NCBI GenBank assembly: GCA_012798235.1
Contig: JAAZNP010000035.1
Coordinates: 1-18,001 of the forward strand
Source of the DNA: Parcubacteria group bacterium
Lineage (GTDB): Bacteria; Patescibacteriota; Minisyncoccia; UBA6257
DNA: 18,001 nucleotides
Direction of reading: 5' to 3'
Shown: one piece after another, positions 7,314 to 14,877 of the stretch
How the letters are laid out: each line of letters starts with the position of its first letter
How positions within the stretch are numbered: the stretch's first letter is position 1
Translations under genes and position numbers: made by a program
Notes under the pieces: generated by a model
What the model saw: only the letters and a program-made list of their open reading frames with translations
What the model was told of the DNA's origin: nothing
Databases searched by the model: none

Positions 7314-8036
7314 CTAGGATATCCAAAGATAAATTTTTGTATTAACATAAGGTGCATTATCAACTGTAGCATGCGGAGCGCTTACACCTATCCAGATATA
7401 ATCATCATTTTTAGCTGCAGATTCTAGATCTTTCACATTCTCTTCGGGAACTACTACATAAATTACAACATTATATCCCTTAGAGGGTTCATAAGGATTA
7501 GTATCAGTATTCAAATATAACTTATAATCATATTTGACTTTAACCACCGGAGGGTTGCAACAATAATTTACCTCTTTTTCGTACCCAACTTTCTTGAAAT
7601 CAACAATTTGCGCAGTTATCAATAACGGAAAATAGGATTTAGGAATTTGTGATTGTGATATAGATAGAGCGGACCACTCAAAAGACAAAATATTAATTGG
7701 CGCTAGATAAATTTCTAGCACTTTATTACGCAACACCAGTGCAACTGGTTGAGTGATCTGTGCTTTTAAGGGTTTATCTAAAACCGCAATTATATTCGTC
7801 GAATACGCATTTCCCACCTGAAAACCAATTATATTTCCGCTCTTAAAAGAAACTATAGAAAGAGTCCCTTTTACCAAAAGAGGAGCTATTGTAGGATCAA
7901 GAATAATTATTTTTTCTGTAGTGATATCTGGTTGTTTGGGATCGATTTCAGCTGTTACAACTGTTACAACTGGTATTTGCGCTATACCTATAAAAAGTAT
8001 AGCAATCAACAAAACTACTAAAAATTTTCTTGCCAT
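7314..8036 (-). CDS. Secreted protein of unknown function
   Basis: A 240-residue protein starting MARKFLVVLLIAILFIGIAQ: a clear signal peptide with probable cleavage after VVTA (near residue 29). The mature part is beta-rich and polar, with two adjacent cysteines (YCCNPP, about residue 157) and no motif I recognise. The start is the ATG at 8034-8036, because AAGGAGGTGAT lies 6 nt upstream; the frame stays open nine codons further but without a ribosome site. It is a single-gene unit, with consensus promoter at 8108-8136 and terminator at 7281-7305, immediately upstream of the FN3-repeat secreted gene. Strong promoter and ribosome-binding signals suggest high expression, so an abundant envelope or extracellular protein is plausible, but function is unknown. 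Confidence 0.8.
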   Translation of the reverse strand: MARKFLVVLLIAILFIGIAQIPVVTVVTAEIDPKQPDITTEKIIILDPTIAPLLVKGTLSIVSFKSGNIIGFQVGNAYSTNIIAVLDKPLKAQITQPVALVLRNKVLEIYLAPINILSFEWSALSISQSQIPKSYFPLLITAQIVDFKKVGYEKEVNYCCNPPVVKVKYDYKLYLNTDTNPYEPSKGYNVVIYVVVPEENVKDLESAAKNDDYIWIGVSAPHATVDNAPYVNTKIYLWIS

Positions 8037-8107
8037 TTGAATCACCTCCTTGTGATTTGGCAAAATTTATATATATACTTTTCAAGTTACAAATTTTCAG
8101 TACCTCA

Positions 8108-8136
8108 AGTATAACAAAAATATCGTTTAATGTCAA
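8108..8136 (-). promoter_or_regulatory. Promoter of the 240-aa secreted protein gene
   Basis: The minus strand has TTGACA (8131-8136), a 17-nt spacer and TATACT (8108-8113). This is almost exact consensus, with a predicted start near 8101 and a leader of about 65 nt ending in a strong Shine-Dalgarno. Confidence 0.85.
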
Positions 8137-8164
8137 GATGAATCAAATTTTATTGTTTGAATAG

Positions 8165-8236
8165 TGGGCGACGTAGGGATCGGACCTACGACCTCGTCTT
8201 TATCAGAGACGCGCTCTACCACTGAGCTAGTCGCCC
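8165..8236 (-). tRNA. tRNA-Ile (anticodon GAU)
   Basis: A 72-nt cloverleaf with a fully paired acceptor GGGCGAC/GTCGCCC, D arm GCTC/GAGC, anticodon stem CGTCT/AGACG with loop CTGATAA (anticodon GAT), T arm GTAGG/CCTAC and discriminator A; no CCA is encoded. It starts 23 nt after the stop of the small membrane protein gene and may be cotranscribed with the PilO-like operon. In many bacteria tRNA-Ile(GAU) and tRNA-Ala(UGC) lie between 16S and 23S; here both are near 23S but outside any rRNA spacer. Confidence 0.97.
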
Positions 8237-8259
8237 AAATAAACCGAAATATAAAAATT

Positions 8260-8496
8260 TTATGGAGTTGTAGAGGTGCTAGCTTGAATACTAGGAAATA
8301 ATTTTTCTGCCCCAGAAATATTGAAATGAGTTTCCGTAGCAGGATTGGGAGAAGATTTTAATATCAAATTAATATTTTTAATTAAAAAAGTCAAACTATA
8401 AACGATAAGAAAAATTGAAAGAGCAATCATTACTAATCCTGTTCCTAAAAGCAAAAACTGTTTTTTATTAATTTTTTTTCTGGGTTGAATGGCCAT
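8260..8496 (-). CDS. Small membrane protein downstream of the PilO-like gene
   Basis: A 78-residue protein with a basic N-terminus (QPRKKINKKQ), a single long hydrophobic segment (about residues 14-40) and a polar tail rich in Ser, Thr, Pro and Ala, giving an N-in, C-out single-pass topology. The ATG (8494-8496) follows the stop of the PilO-like gene by one base, so the two are very likely cotranslated and functionally linked, perhaps as an accessory of the type IV pilus alignment complex. I do not recognise the family. The tight coupling makes a real gene likely despite the short length. Confidence 0.7.
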   Translation of the reverse strand: MAIQPRKKINKKQFLLLGTGLVMIALSIFLIVYSLTFLIKNINLILKSSPNPATETHFNISGAEKLFPSIQASTSTTP

Positions 8497-8497
8497 A

Positions 8498-9019
8498 TTA
8501 ACGCAAATAAACGTTACCTAAAATTTTTACATTATAATTATTAGCAGCTGTTTGGTTTATTTCAATTTGTGTTAATCTAAAATTATACGGTAATTTTTCT
8601 ACAGCATCAAGCCAATTTAAAATACTAGTGATATGCCCGTCAAGAACTAAATTAAAACTATAATTTTTAGGTTCTTGTTCCGTGGCTTGATTTAAATTGC
8701 CGAAACGAAAACTCAAATTAATATTATTAGAAGTAGCTAAATTTTTAAAGGTATTATCGAGAGAGGTTATTTGATCTTCAGTAGGCAGAGCTTGATTTAA
8801 AGAATTAGTATATAAATGAGCAATATTGGCTTCTCTTTCTAGGGTTTGAATTCTGTCTAAAATAGCTGTCCGGTGAGCAATTTCTTGCTGAGACTGCTGA
8901 GCTTTGATGACCGCTTTATTAATATCCTTCATTAAAAGAAATAATAATAACCCCGCGATAAGAAAAATACCGATACTCGTTAAAATCAAAATAATGAATT
9001 TTTTCTTAAAATTTTCCAT
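8498..9019 (-). CDS. pilO: PilO-like type IV pilus assembly protein
   Basis: A 173-residue protein: a short basic start (MENFKKK), one transmembrane helix (about residues 8-30), a heptad-like coiled coil (about 32-65), then a ferredoxin-like domain with the PilO pattern (LATSNNINLSF ... YSFNLVLDGHITSILNWLDAVEKLPYNFRL, read as separate segments). PilO partners PilN and PilM in the inner-membrane alignment complex of type IV pili, which can support motility, adhesion and DNA uptake. No pilM or pilN is next to it: upstream is the divergent dprA. So it is either a split operon or a PilO-like paralogue. A TATAAT box at 9033-9038 lies only 13 nt before the ATG, so the leader is very short. The stop is one base from the next gene. 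Confidence 0.7.
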   Translation of the reverse strand: MENFKKKFIILILTSIGIFLIAGLLLFLLMKDINKAVIKAQQSQQEIAHRTAILDRIQTLEREANIAHLYTNSLNQALPTEDQITSLDNTFKNLATSNNINLSFRFGNLNQATEQEPKNYSFNLVLDGHITSILNWLDAVEKLPYNFRLTQIEINQTAANNYNVKILGNVYLR

Positions 9020-9032
9020 AATCTCTCTTGCT

Positions 9033-9038
9033 ATTATA
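9033..9038 (-). promoter_or_regulatory. -10 box of the PilO-like operon
   Basis: TATAAT on the minus strand, 13 nt before the ATG at 9019. The -35 position (TTCTCA with a 17-nt spacer) is poor. The transcript would have a leader of about 7 nt. The divergent dprA start is only 100 bp away, so the two promoters share this spacer. Confidence 0.4.
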
Positions 9039-9118
9039 TCAAATATCTTTTAAAATGAGAATAGTGAAGTATTTTGTTCTAATTTTGACTCTTGATTTTT
9101 AATTTTTCATTTACTATT

Positions 9119-10165
9119 ATGCCCCACCGTTTAGAAGAAAACATCTATCTTAACGCTTTAAATCTAATCTTTCGAGATAATTTCTTAGAATTATCTCGAT
9201 TTTTAAAACCATTTAAATCATTTAAAGCAGCTTATCATCATTTAAGCCAGGAACAAAAACATTGTCTTAACCCTTTCGAAGAATGGGAAAAATTAGAGCA
9301 ATGGCAAATTAATTTTTGCACCATCAATGATCCCGAGTATCCTCCTTTATTAAAAGAAATTCCTTATCCACCGTGGGGGTTATATTATCGAGGCAATATT
9401 GATATTTTAAAAAATAATTTTTCTTTAGCAGTTGTCGGCACTCGCAAAATCAGCCCTTACGGAAAAGCAGTAACTGAAAAAATAATAAAAGAACTAATCC
9501 CTTATAACTTTACTATTATTAGCGGTTTGGCTTTGGGTGTTGATACTGTGGCTCACAAAATTACTTTAGACTTTCAGGGCAAAACAGTAGCCGTTTTGGG
9601 AACAGGACTCGATAAAATATTTCCAGCTCAAAATACTAATCTTGGTAAGCAAATTATTCAACAGGGAGCTTTAATTAGCGAATACCCTTTAAACTCGCCA
9701 TCATTTAAATCTCATTTTCCTTGGCGCAATCGAATTATTAGCGGCTTAGCAAAAGCGATTTTAATTATTGAGGCTCCAGAAAAAAGCGGTGCTTTGATCA
9801 CAGCTAATTTTGCTTTAGAACAAAATCGTGATATTTTTGCTATTCCTGGTTCTATTTTTAACAATAACTCAATAGGTACTAATAAATTGATTCAGCGTGG
9901 AGCTAAATTAATTATGAATTCTCAAGATATTCTTGAAGAATATCAAATTCCTCTTCAAACAAATAAAGAGAAAAATATTCATTTTGATAATGATTTAGAG
10001 AGACAAATTTACGAAATCATATCTTTGGAGCAACAAATCTCAGTTGACAAAATTATAGAAAAGATTAATCTTAACACTAACGAAATACTCGCTGCCCTTA
10101 CTGCTTTAGAAATAAAAGAGTTAATAAAAAATATTGATAATGGTAATTATGTTATAATAAATTAA
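9119..10165 (+). CDS. dprA: DNA processing protein DprA (Smf)
   Basis: A 348-residue protein. A helical N-terminal region leads into the DprA Rossmann-like domain (from about residue 70) with the family signatures DPEYPPLLKEI, AVVGTRKISPYG, IISGLALGVD, AVLGTGLDKIFPAQN, SEYPL and FPWRNRIISGL, then IPGS and GTNKLIQ. A winged-helix-like C-terminal domain follows (about 290-345). DprA binds incoming single-stranded DNA in the cytoplasm and loads RecA during natural transformation. The start chosen is the ATG at 9119; the open frame extends to a TTG at 9092 in AT-rich spacer with no ribosome site. It is the first gene of a dprA-topA-rel unit (3-nt gap to topA) and is divergent from the PilO-like gene. 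A link between DNA uptake and pili is suggestive, and other competence genes are not in the window. Confidence 0.93.
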   Translation: MPHRLEENIYLNALNLIFRDNFLELSRFLKPFKSFKAAYHHLSQEQKHCLNPFEEWEKLEQWQINFCTINDPEYPPLLKEIPYPPWGLYYRGNIDILKNNFSLAVVGTRKISPYGKAVTEKIIKELIPYNFTIISGLALGVDTVAHKITLDFQGKTVAVLGTGLDKIFPAQNTNLGKQIIQQGALISEYPLNSPSFKSHFPWRNRIISGLAKAILIIEAPEKSGALITANFALEQNRDIFAIPGSIFNNNSIGTNKLIQRGAKLIMNSQDILEEYQIPLQTNKEKNIHFDNDLERQIYEIISLEQQISVDKIIEKINLNTNEILAALTALEIKELIKNIDNGNYVIIN

Positions 10166-10168
10166 GAT

Positions 10169-12268
10169 ATGAATTTAGTTATTGTAGAATCACCAACAAA
10201 AGCTAAAACCATTGCCCACTTTTTAGAAGGGAAATTTAAGGTTATTGCTTCTTATGGACACGTCAGAGATTTACCTAAATCAAAATTAGGCATTGATATA
10301 GAAAACCAATTTACTCCTACCTATATTATTCCTAAAAAATCACAAAAAAAAGTTAATGAATTAAAAAAAATAGCCCAAAAAGCCAACGAAGTAATTTTAG
10401 CTACTGATGAAGACCGCGAAGGCGAAGCGATTGCTTGGCATTTATCTCAAATTTTAGAGCTAAACAATAATCCCCAGCGCATTGTCTTCCACGAAATTAC
10501 TGACTCGGCAATTAAAACAGCCTTGCAACATCCTCGTAATATTAATATGGATTTGGTAAATGCTCAACAAGCACGTCGTATTTTAGACCGCTTGGTTGGT
10601 TATGAATTATCACCGTTTTTATGGAAAAAGGTTTTTCGAGGATTATCAGCGGGTCGTGTCCAATCTCCGGCTTTAAGATTAATTGTTGAACGCGAAAAAG
10701 AAAGATTAGCCTTCAAACAAGAGAAATATTTTTCCATTAGCGCTTTAATGAGTCTGGTTGAAAAACCCCAAGAACAATTTCCCGCTGATTTATGGAAAAT
10801 AAATAATCAATCTTTACCTTTGCCTGGTATTACAAATCAAAAAATTGCAGAAGAAATTAAAAAAGATTTAGAAAATAAAATAGGATTTATCAAAGATATT
10901 AAAATCACTCCCAATAAAAATTCCCCTTTGCCTCCTTTTACCACTTCCACTCTACAACAAGCTTCATGGCAAAATTATCGTTTTCCAGCAAAGAAAACAA
11001 TGTTTTTAGCACAATCGCTTTATGAAGGAAAAGATTTAGGTAACGGCCCTATTGGTTTGATTACTTATATGCGTACTGACTCTTTGAATATAGCGCCGCA
11101 AGCAATTCTTAAAGCCCAAGAATTTTTAAAAAATAACTATGGCGATAATTATGTTTTGCCAAAACCACGTTTTTTCAAATCTCGCTCTCGCCTTGCCCAA
11201 GAAGCCCATGAAGCTATTCGGCCTACTGACCCCTCTTTAGAACCAGAAAAAATTAAAAAATATCTTTCTCCTGATGAATTTAAACTTTACCATTTAATTT
11301 GGGCAAGATTTATGGCCAGTCAAATGCCCGAAGCGATTATTCAAAGGACTTCTCTTATTATTGAAGTTGCTGGCCACAAAGATCAATATCTTTTACAAAC
11401 TAATTTTTATAAATTAATATTCGATGGTTTCTTAAAAGTCTATCCCTTCCAAAAACTTCCTGATTTTCAAAACCACCTTCCACAATTTGCTCTTCATAAT
11501 CAAGTTAAAGTTAACGAAGTTTTAATTAAAGAACATTTAACGCAACCTCCTCCTCGCTATAATGATGCTACTTTAGTTAAAACCTTAGAAGCTTATGGCA
11601 TTGGCCGACCATCAACTTATGCTCCCATTATTTCCGTTCTCCAAGAAAGAGGCTATATTACCCGAGATAAAAATAAAGCCTTAGAACCAACCGAAATCGG
11701 TATCTTGGTTAATGACCTTCTCGTGAAACATTTTTTTGATATTGTGGATTATCAATTTACCTCTCAAATTGAAGAGAAATTAGATCAAATTGCTCAAGGA
11801 AAATTATCTTGGCCAAAAGCTATTGATGAATTCTATCAACCTTTTAAAAAGAATTTAGAAAATAAATATGAAGCGGTTTCTAAAGATGAAATTTCTCCCA
11901 CAGAAACTCTTAAAGACAAATGTCCTCTTTGCGGAAAACCATTGGTTATTCGCTGGGGGAAATACGGCAAATTTATTAGTTGCTCTGATTGGCCCAAATG
12001 TAAATACACACAATCATTAAATCCTCCGGAAAAACTAAATATTGCTTGCCCCAAATGCCATCAAGGAGAAGTAGTTATCAAAAGAAGTAAAAAGGGTAAA
12101 ATGTTTTATGCCTGTTCTCGCTGGCCAGACTGTGATTTTACTTCTTCTTTGAAACCAACTGGAGAAAATTGTCCTCAGTGCGGTAGCTTTCTCGTGGAAA
12201 CAAAAACAAAAATAAAATGTTCTAATAAAGAATGTGATTATGAAATCCCTAAAGACTCAATTAATTGA
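10169..12268 (+). CDS. topA: DNA topoisomerase I (type IA)
   Basis: A 699-residue enzyme that relaxes negatively supercoiled DNA by cutting one strand through a 5'-phosphotyrosine link. The TOPRIM domain is at the N-terminus (VIVESPTKAKTI at residues 4-15; acidic motif D80-E-D-R-E-G-E). The catalytic tyrosine is Y300 in ITYMRTDS. The conserved helix motifs RILDRLVGYELSP, SAGRVQSPALR and GIGRPSTYAPI are all present. The C-terminus has three four-cysteine zinc-finger modules beginning at C585, C627 and C668, each with the WPKC/WPDC-type or CNKEC ending. Length and layout match complete bacterial TopA. It starts 3 nt after the dprA stop without a clear Shine-Dalgarno, and its last 29 bases overlap the start of rel, so the three genes are likely cotranscribed and partly coupled in translation. 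Confidence 0.97.
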   Translation: MNLVIVESPTKAKTIAHFLEGKFKVIASYGHVRDLPKSKLGIDIENQFTPTYIIPKKSQKKVNELKKIAQKANEVILATDEDREGEAIAWHLSQILELNNNPQRIVFHEITDSAIKTALQHPRNINMDLVNAQQARRILDRLVGYELSPFLWKKVFRGLSAGRVQSPALRLIVEREKERLAFKQEKYFSISALMSLVEKPQEQFPADLWKINNQSLPLPGITNQKIAEEIKKDLENKIGFIKDIKITPNKNSPLPPFTTSTLQQASWQNYRFPAKKTMFLAQSLYEGKDLGNGPIGLITYMRTDSLNIAPQAILKAQEFLKNNYGDNYVLPKPRFFKSRSRLAQEAHEAIRPTDPSLEPEKIKKYLSPDEFKLYHLIWARFMASQMPEAIIQRTSLIIEVAGHKDQYLLQTNFYKLIFDGFLKVYPFQKLPDFQNHLPQFALHNQVKVNEVLIKEHLTQPPPRYNDATLVKTLEAYGIGRPSTYAPIISVLQERGYITRDKNKALEPTEIGILVNDLLVKHFFDIVDYQFTSQIEEKLDQIAQGKLSWPKAIDEFYQPFKKNLENKYEAVSKDEISPTETLKDKCPLCGKPLVIRWGKYGKFISCSDWPKCKYTQSLNPPEKLNIACPKCHQGEVVIKRSKKGKMFYACSRWPDCDFTSSLKPTGENCPQCGSFLVETKTKIKCSNKECDYEIPKDSIN

Positions 12269-13724
12269 AGCTTTACAGCCTTTAAGTGACCGCGACTATG
12301 ATCTTATTGAGCAGGCGCTTGATTTTGCCGAACAAGCCCACCAAAATCAAATTCGCAAAACTGGTGAACCATTTATTAATCACCCTCTCCGTGTGGCCTT
12401 GCTTTTAGCACAAATGAAATTAGGGATTAATGCAGTTATGGCTGGTTTATTACATGATGTGGTTGAAGATACTAATATCACCATTAAAACAATTGAGCGT
12501 AATTTCAATAATGAAGTTGCTTTTTTGGTGCAATCCTTAACTAAAATTAATACAATTAAATATCAGCAGGAAGGAAAAGGAGAAGAAAAAGAGTTAGATA
12601 CAGATAAAGAAAATTTTCGTAATATGATTTTGGCGATGGCAAAAGATTTAAGAGTGATCTTAATTAAATTAGCTGATCGTTTAGATAATATGAAAAGTTT
12701 ATGGGTCCTAGAACCGACTAAACAAAAAATTAAAGCCTTAGAAAGTTTAGAAATTTTTGCTCCTTTAGCTTATCGTTTGGGTTTAACGGATATTGGCGCG
12801 CAATTAGAAGATTTATCTTTCCCCTACGTTTATCCAGAAGAATATAAATTAACCAGAAAAATTGTTGGCCGCAAACGAGAGGAATTAGAAAGTTATTTAA
12901 AATCTATTGTTCCTTTGGTAGAAAAGAAATTGAAAGAAAATAATTTGACCCCTCTCAAAATCAAGTATCGTGCTAAACATCTTTATAGCATTTGGAGAAA
13001 GTTGCAAAAAGAAGATATGGATATCAAACGTGTCTATGATTTGGTTGCCATGAGAATTATTATGCCAAAAACTGAAGATTGCTATGCTGTTTTAGGAATT
13101 ATTCATCAAATGTGGAAACCTGTGCCTGGTCGTTTTAAAGACTACATCGCCTTACCCAAACCTAATGGTTATCAAAGTTTGCACACTACGGTGTTTTCTG
13201 AACACGGCAGAATTGTAGAAATCCAAATTAGAACTAAAGAGATGGATGAAGAAGCAGAATGGGGCATTGCTAGCCACTGGATGTATCATGAAACAAAACA
13301 AACTAAAATCTACCAAAAGAAAAAACAATTTATACCACCGAAAAGTTTTTACTGGATTAAACAACTACAAGAATGGCAAAAAACTTTTTATAACTCTAAT
13401 CAATTTTTAGAATCATTAAAGATTGATTTCTTCAAAGATCGTATTTTCGTCCTCACGCCCAAAGGCGATATTATTGATTTACCCGAAGGCGCCACGCCCA
13501 TTGACTTTGCCTATCAGGTGCATACGGAAATTGGTAATCAAGCTAGCGGCGCCAAAGTCAATGATAAATTAGTTCCCTTAAATTACCATTTAAAATCAGG
13601 TGATGTCGTAGAAATAATTGTCCAAAAAGGAAAATTACCCTCAGCTTCTTGGCTCGGTTTTGTCAAAATGATTGAGACAAAAAAGAAAATTGAAGAAATT
13701 TTAAGGAGAAAAAAGCTTCTTTAA
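12240..13724 (+). CDS. rel: Short Rel-family (p)ppGpp synthetase/hydrolase ending after the TGS domain
   Basis: A 494-residue stringent-response enzyme that makes and degrades (p)ppGpp. The N-terminal HD hydrolase domain is intact (H48 in INHPLRV; H72-D73 in LLHDVVED). The synthetase domain carries R298-F-K-D followed by YIALPKPNGYQSLHT and later EAEWGIASHW; the RxKD form is typical of bifunctional Rel/SpoT rather than RelA. A TGS domain follows (about 400-460, from DRIFVLTPKG). The protein then stops about 30 residues later, whereas full-length Rel is over 700 residues. The helical, zinc-finger/conserved-cysteine and ACT domains, which sense stalled ribosomes and regulate activity, are missing, and no remnant lies downstream because parB occupies the opposite strand. 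The ATG at 12240 is preferred; GTG at 12234 is possible. Either start overlaps topA. Confidence 0.93.
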   Translation: MKSLKTQLIEALQPLSDRDYDLIEQALDFAEQAHQNQIRKTGEPFINHPLRVALLLAQMKLGINAVMAGLLHDVVEDTNITIKTIERNFNNEVAFLVQSLTKINTIKYQQEGKGEEKELDTDKENFRNMILAMAKDLRVILIKLADRLDNMKSLWVLEPTKQKIKALESLEIFAPLAYRLGLTDIGAQLEDLSFPYVYPEEYKLTRKIVGRKREELESYLKSIVPLVEKKLKENNLTPLKIKYRAKHLYSIWRKLQKEDMDIKRVYDLVAMRIIMPKTEDCYAVLGIIHQMWKPVPGRFKDYIALPKPNGYQSLHTTVFSEHGRIVEIQIRTKEMDEEAEWGIASHWMYHETKQTKIYQKKKQFIPPKSFYWIKQLQEWQKTFYNSNQFLESLKIDFFKDRIFVLTPKGDIIDLPEGATPIDFAYQVHTEIGNQASGAKVNDKLVPLNYHLKSGDVVEIIVQKGKLPSASWLGFVKMIETKKKIEEILRRKKLL

Positions 13725-14864
13725 AATAGTATCAAAATCTTTTTCGGAAAAAAATTTAATTTCAATGGCACCTTGGGTACCTTTTTTCTTAATGATTACT
13801 GGCATTTGAAAATATTCTTCTAATTTTTCTTTCCATTCTAAATCCTGAGGGTCAGTTGAAAAATTTTGTCGTCGGTTCGCCACTGACGAACTTTTTATTT
13901 TACCTTCTAATCCTAAATAGTGTTGAGCTAAATCCATGGCCTCACGGCCAGAAAGATTTTTAGCTAGAATTTCTTTAAAAAATTGTCGTCTTTGTTCAGG
14001 GTTATTAAATAATAAGATCGCCCGAGCATGACCTTCATTGATTAATCCATCTTCAATGGCTTTTTGAATATCTAAGGGTAATTGTAACAAACGTAAAGTA
14101 TTAGCAATTACTTCCCTGCTTTTGCCAATTTTGGAAGCTAATTCTTGTTGCGTGAGACCAAATTCCGTAATTAAACGATTAAAAGCTTTCGCTTTAGCAA
14201 TAACACTTAAATCTTCCCGCTGAATGTTTTCAATCAAAGCTAACTCTAATTTTTTCTTGTCTTCCAAAGGTAAGCGAATAATAACAGGCACAGTTGGTAA
14301 ACCAATCATCTTAGCAGCCATTAATCTTCTTTCGCCGGCAATTAATTGATATTCTACTTCAGTGCCGCGTTCTGTTTCTTTTTCAATTCGGGTTACGAGG
14401 AGGGGCTGTAAAATGCCAAATTCACGAATAGAATCAGCCAATTCCCTTAATGAATCTTCAGTAAAAATATGACGCGGCTGATAAGGATTGGGCTTAATTT
14501 TTTCAGTTTCAATTTGAAATATTTTTTCCTCTTTTTTTTCTTTGATTTTTGCCATTCCTGCGTCAGCGGGAATATCCTTTTCCACAGAGGCAACACCTGT
14601 GGTTCCCATCGGCATGGGAATGACATTTGATTGTTCCTTATTTTTATTTGTCATTCCCGCGAAAGCTGGGATCTCTGCTCTAAAATCTGCTTTAAAATCT
14701 TCTCGTAAATTTTCTAAAGGTTTTTGAATAATCAAATCAGAGGGATAATGAGAAACAGTCTCATTAACTTTATGATTAATTCTTTCTTCTAAATGCGATT
14801 GATCTTGTTTTTTGGGAGGAATTAAAGCATTTAATCCTTGCCCTAATGGTTGAGAATTATCCAT
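13701..14864 (-). CDS. parB: Chromosome-partition protein ParB (Spo0J family) with REP-derived linker
   Basis: A 387-residue DNA-binding CTP-switch protein that loads at parS sites and spreads to organise the origin region with ParA. The short N-terminal ParA-contacting motif is present (PLGQGLNALIPPK, residues 6-18). The ParB/Srx domain runs from about residue 118 (PNPYQPR; the nucleotide-binding GERRLMAA near 190). The helix-turn-helix follows (IENIQREDLS ... LTQQELASKIGKSREVIANTL). The C-terminal dimerisation segment ends at the stop. The linker between residues about 19 and 115 is unusually long, and residues about 64-104 are encoded by three REP-like palindromes (IPAFAGM, IPMPMG, IPADAGM). 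It lies 13 nt after parA with no Shine-Dalgarno, and its 3' end overlaps the convergent rel gene by 24 bp. Confidence 0.93.
   Translation of the reverse strand: MDNSQPLGQGLNALIPPKKQDQSHLEERINHKVNETVSHYPSDLIIQKPLENLREDFKADFRAEIPAFAGMTNKNKEQSNVIPMPMGTTGVASVEKDIPADAGMAKIKEKKEEKIFQIETEKIKPNPYQPRHIFTEDSLRELADSIREFGILQPLLVTRIEKETERGTEVEYQLIAGERRLMAAKMIGLPTVPVIIRLPLEDKKKLELALIENIQREDLSVIAKAKAFNRLITEFGLTQQELASKIGKSREVIANTLRLLQLPLDIQKAIEDGLINEGHARAILLFNNPEQRRQFFKEILAKNLSGREAMDLAQHYLGLEGKIKSSSVANRRQNFSTDPQDLEWKEKLEEYFQMPVIIKKKGTQGAIEIKFFSEKDFDTILKKLFSP
14553..14672. repeat. Three REP-like palindromes within parB
   Basis: Plus-strand palindromes lie at 14554-14573 (ATTCCTGC/GCGGGAAT), 14603-14620 (TTCCCAT/ATGGGAA) and 14653-14672 (ATTCCCGC/GCTGGGAT). 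The first and third are preceded by (G)CCATTCC or GTCATTCC, and the middle one reads GTCATTCCC on the opposite strand, so it is inverted. A further hairpin, CCACAG/CTGTGG, is at 14582-14602. This sequence type (GTCATTCCCGCGAAAGC...) is a common extragenic repeat in other bacteria; here it is translated in frame. Confidence 0.75.
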
Positions 14865-14877
14865 ATCACATAAAACA

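Noticed and set aside
9092..9118. TTG start for dprA nine codons upstream of the chosen ATG
   Set aside because: The extra codons are AT-rich spacer without a ribosome-binding site and do not look like DprA.
14542..14727. Plus-strand 61-codon frame with PASAGIS/PAKAGIS
   Set aside because: It is the antisense reading of the REP-like palindromes in parB, which are nearly symmetrical and so look similar on both strands.
14860..14877. TGTTTTATGTGATATG on the minus strand at the parA-parB junction as a parS site
   Set aside because: Only about 10 of 16 bases match the parS consensus and it is not palindromic; no better parS was seen in the window.
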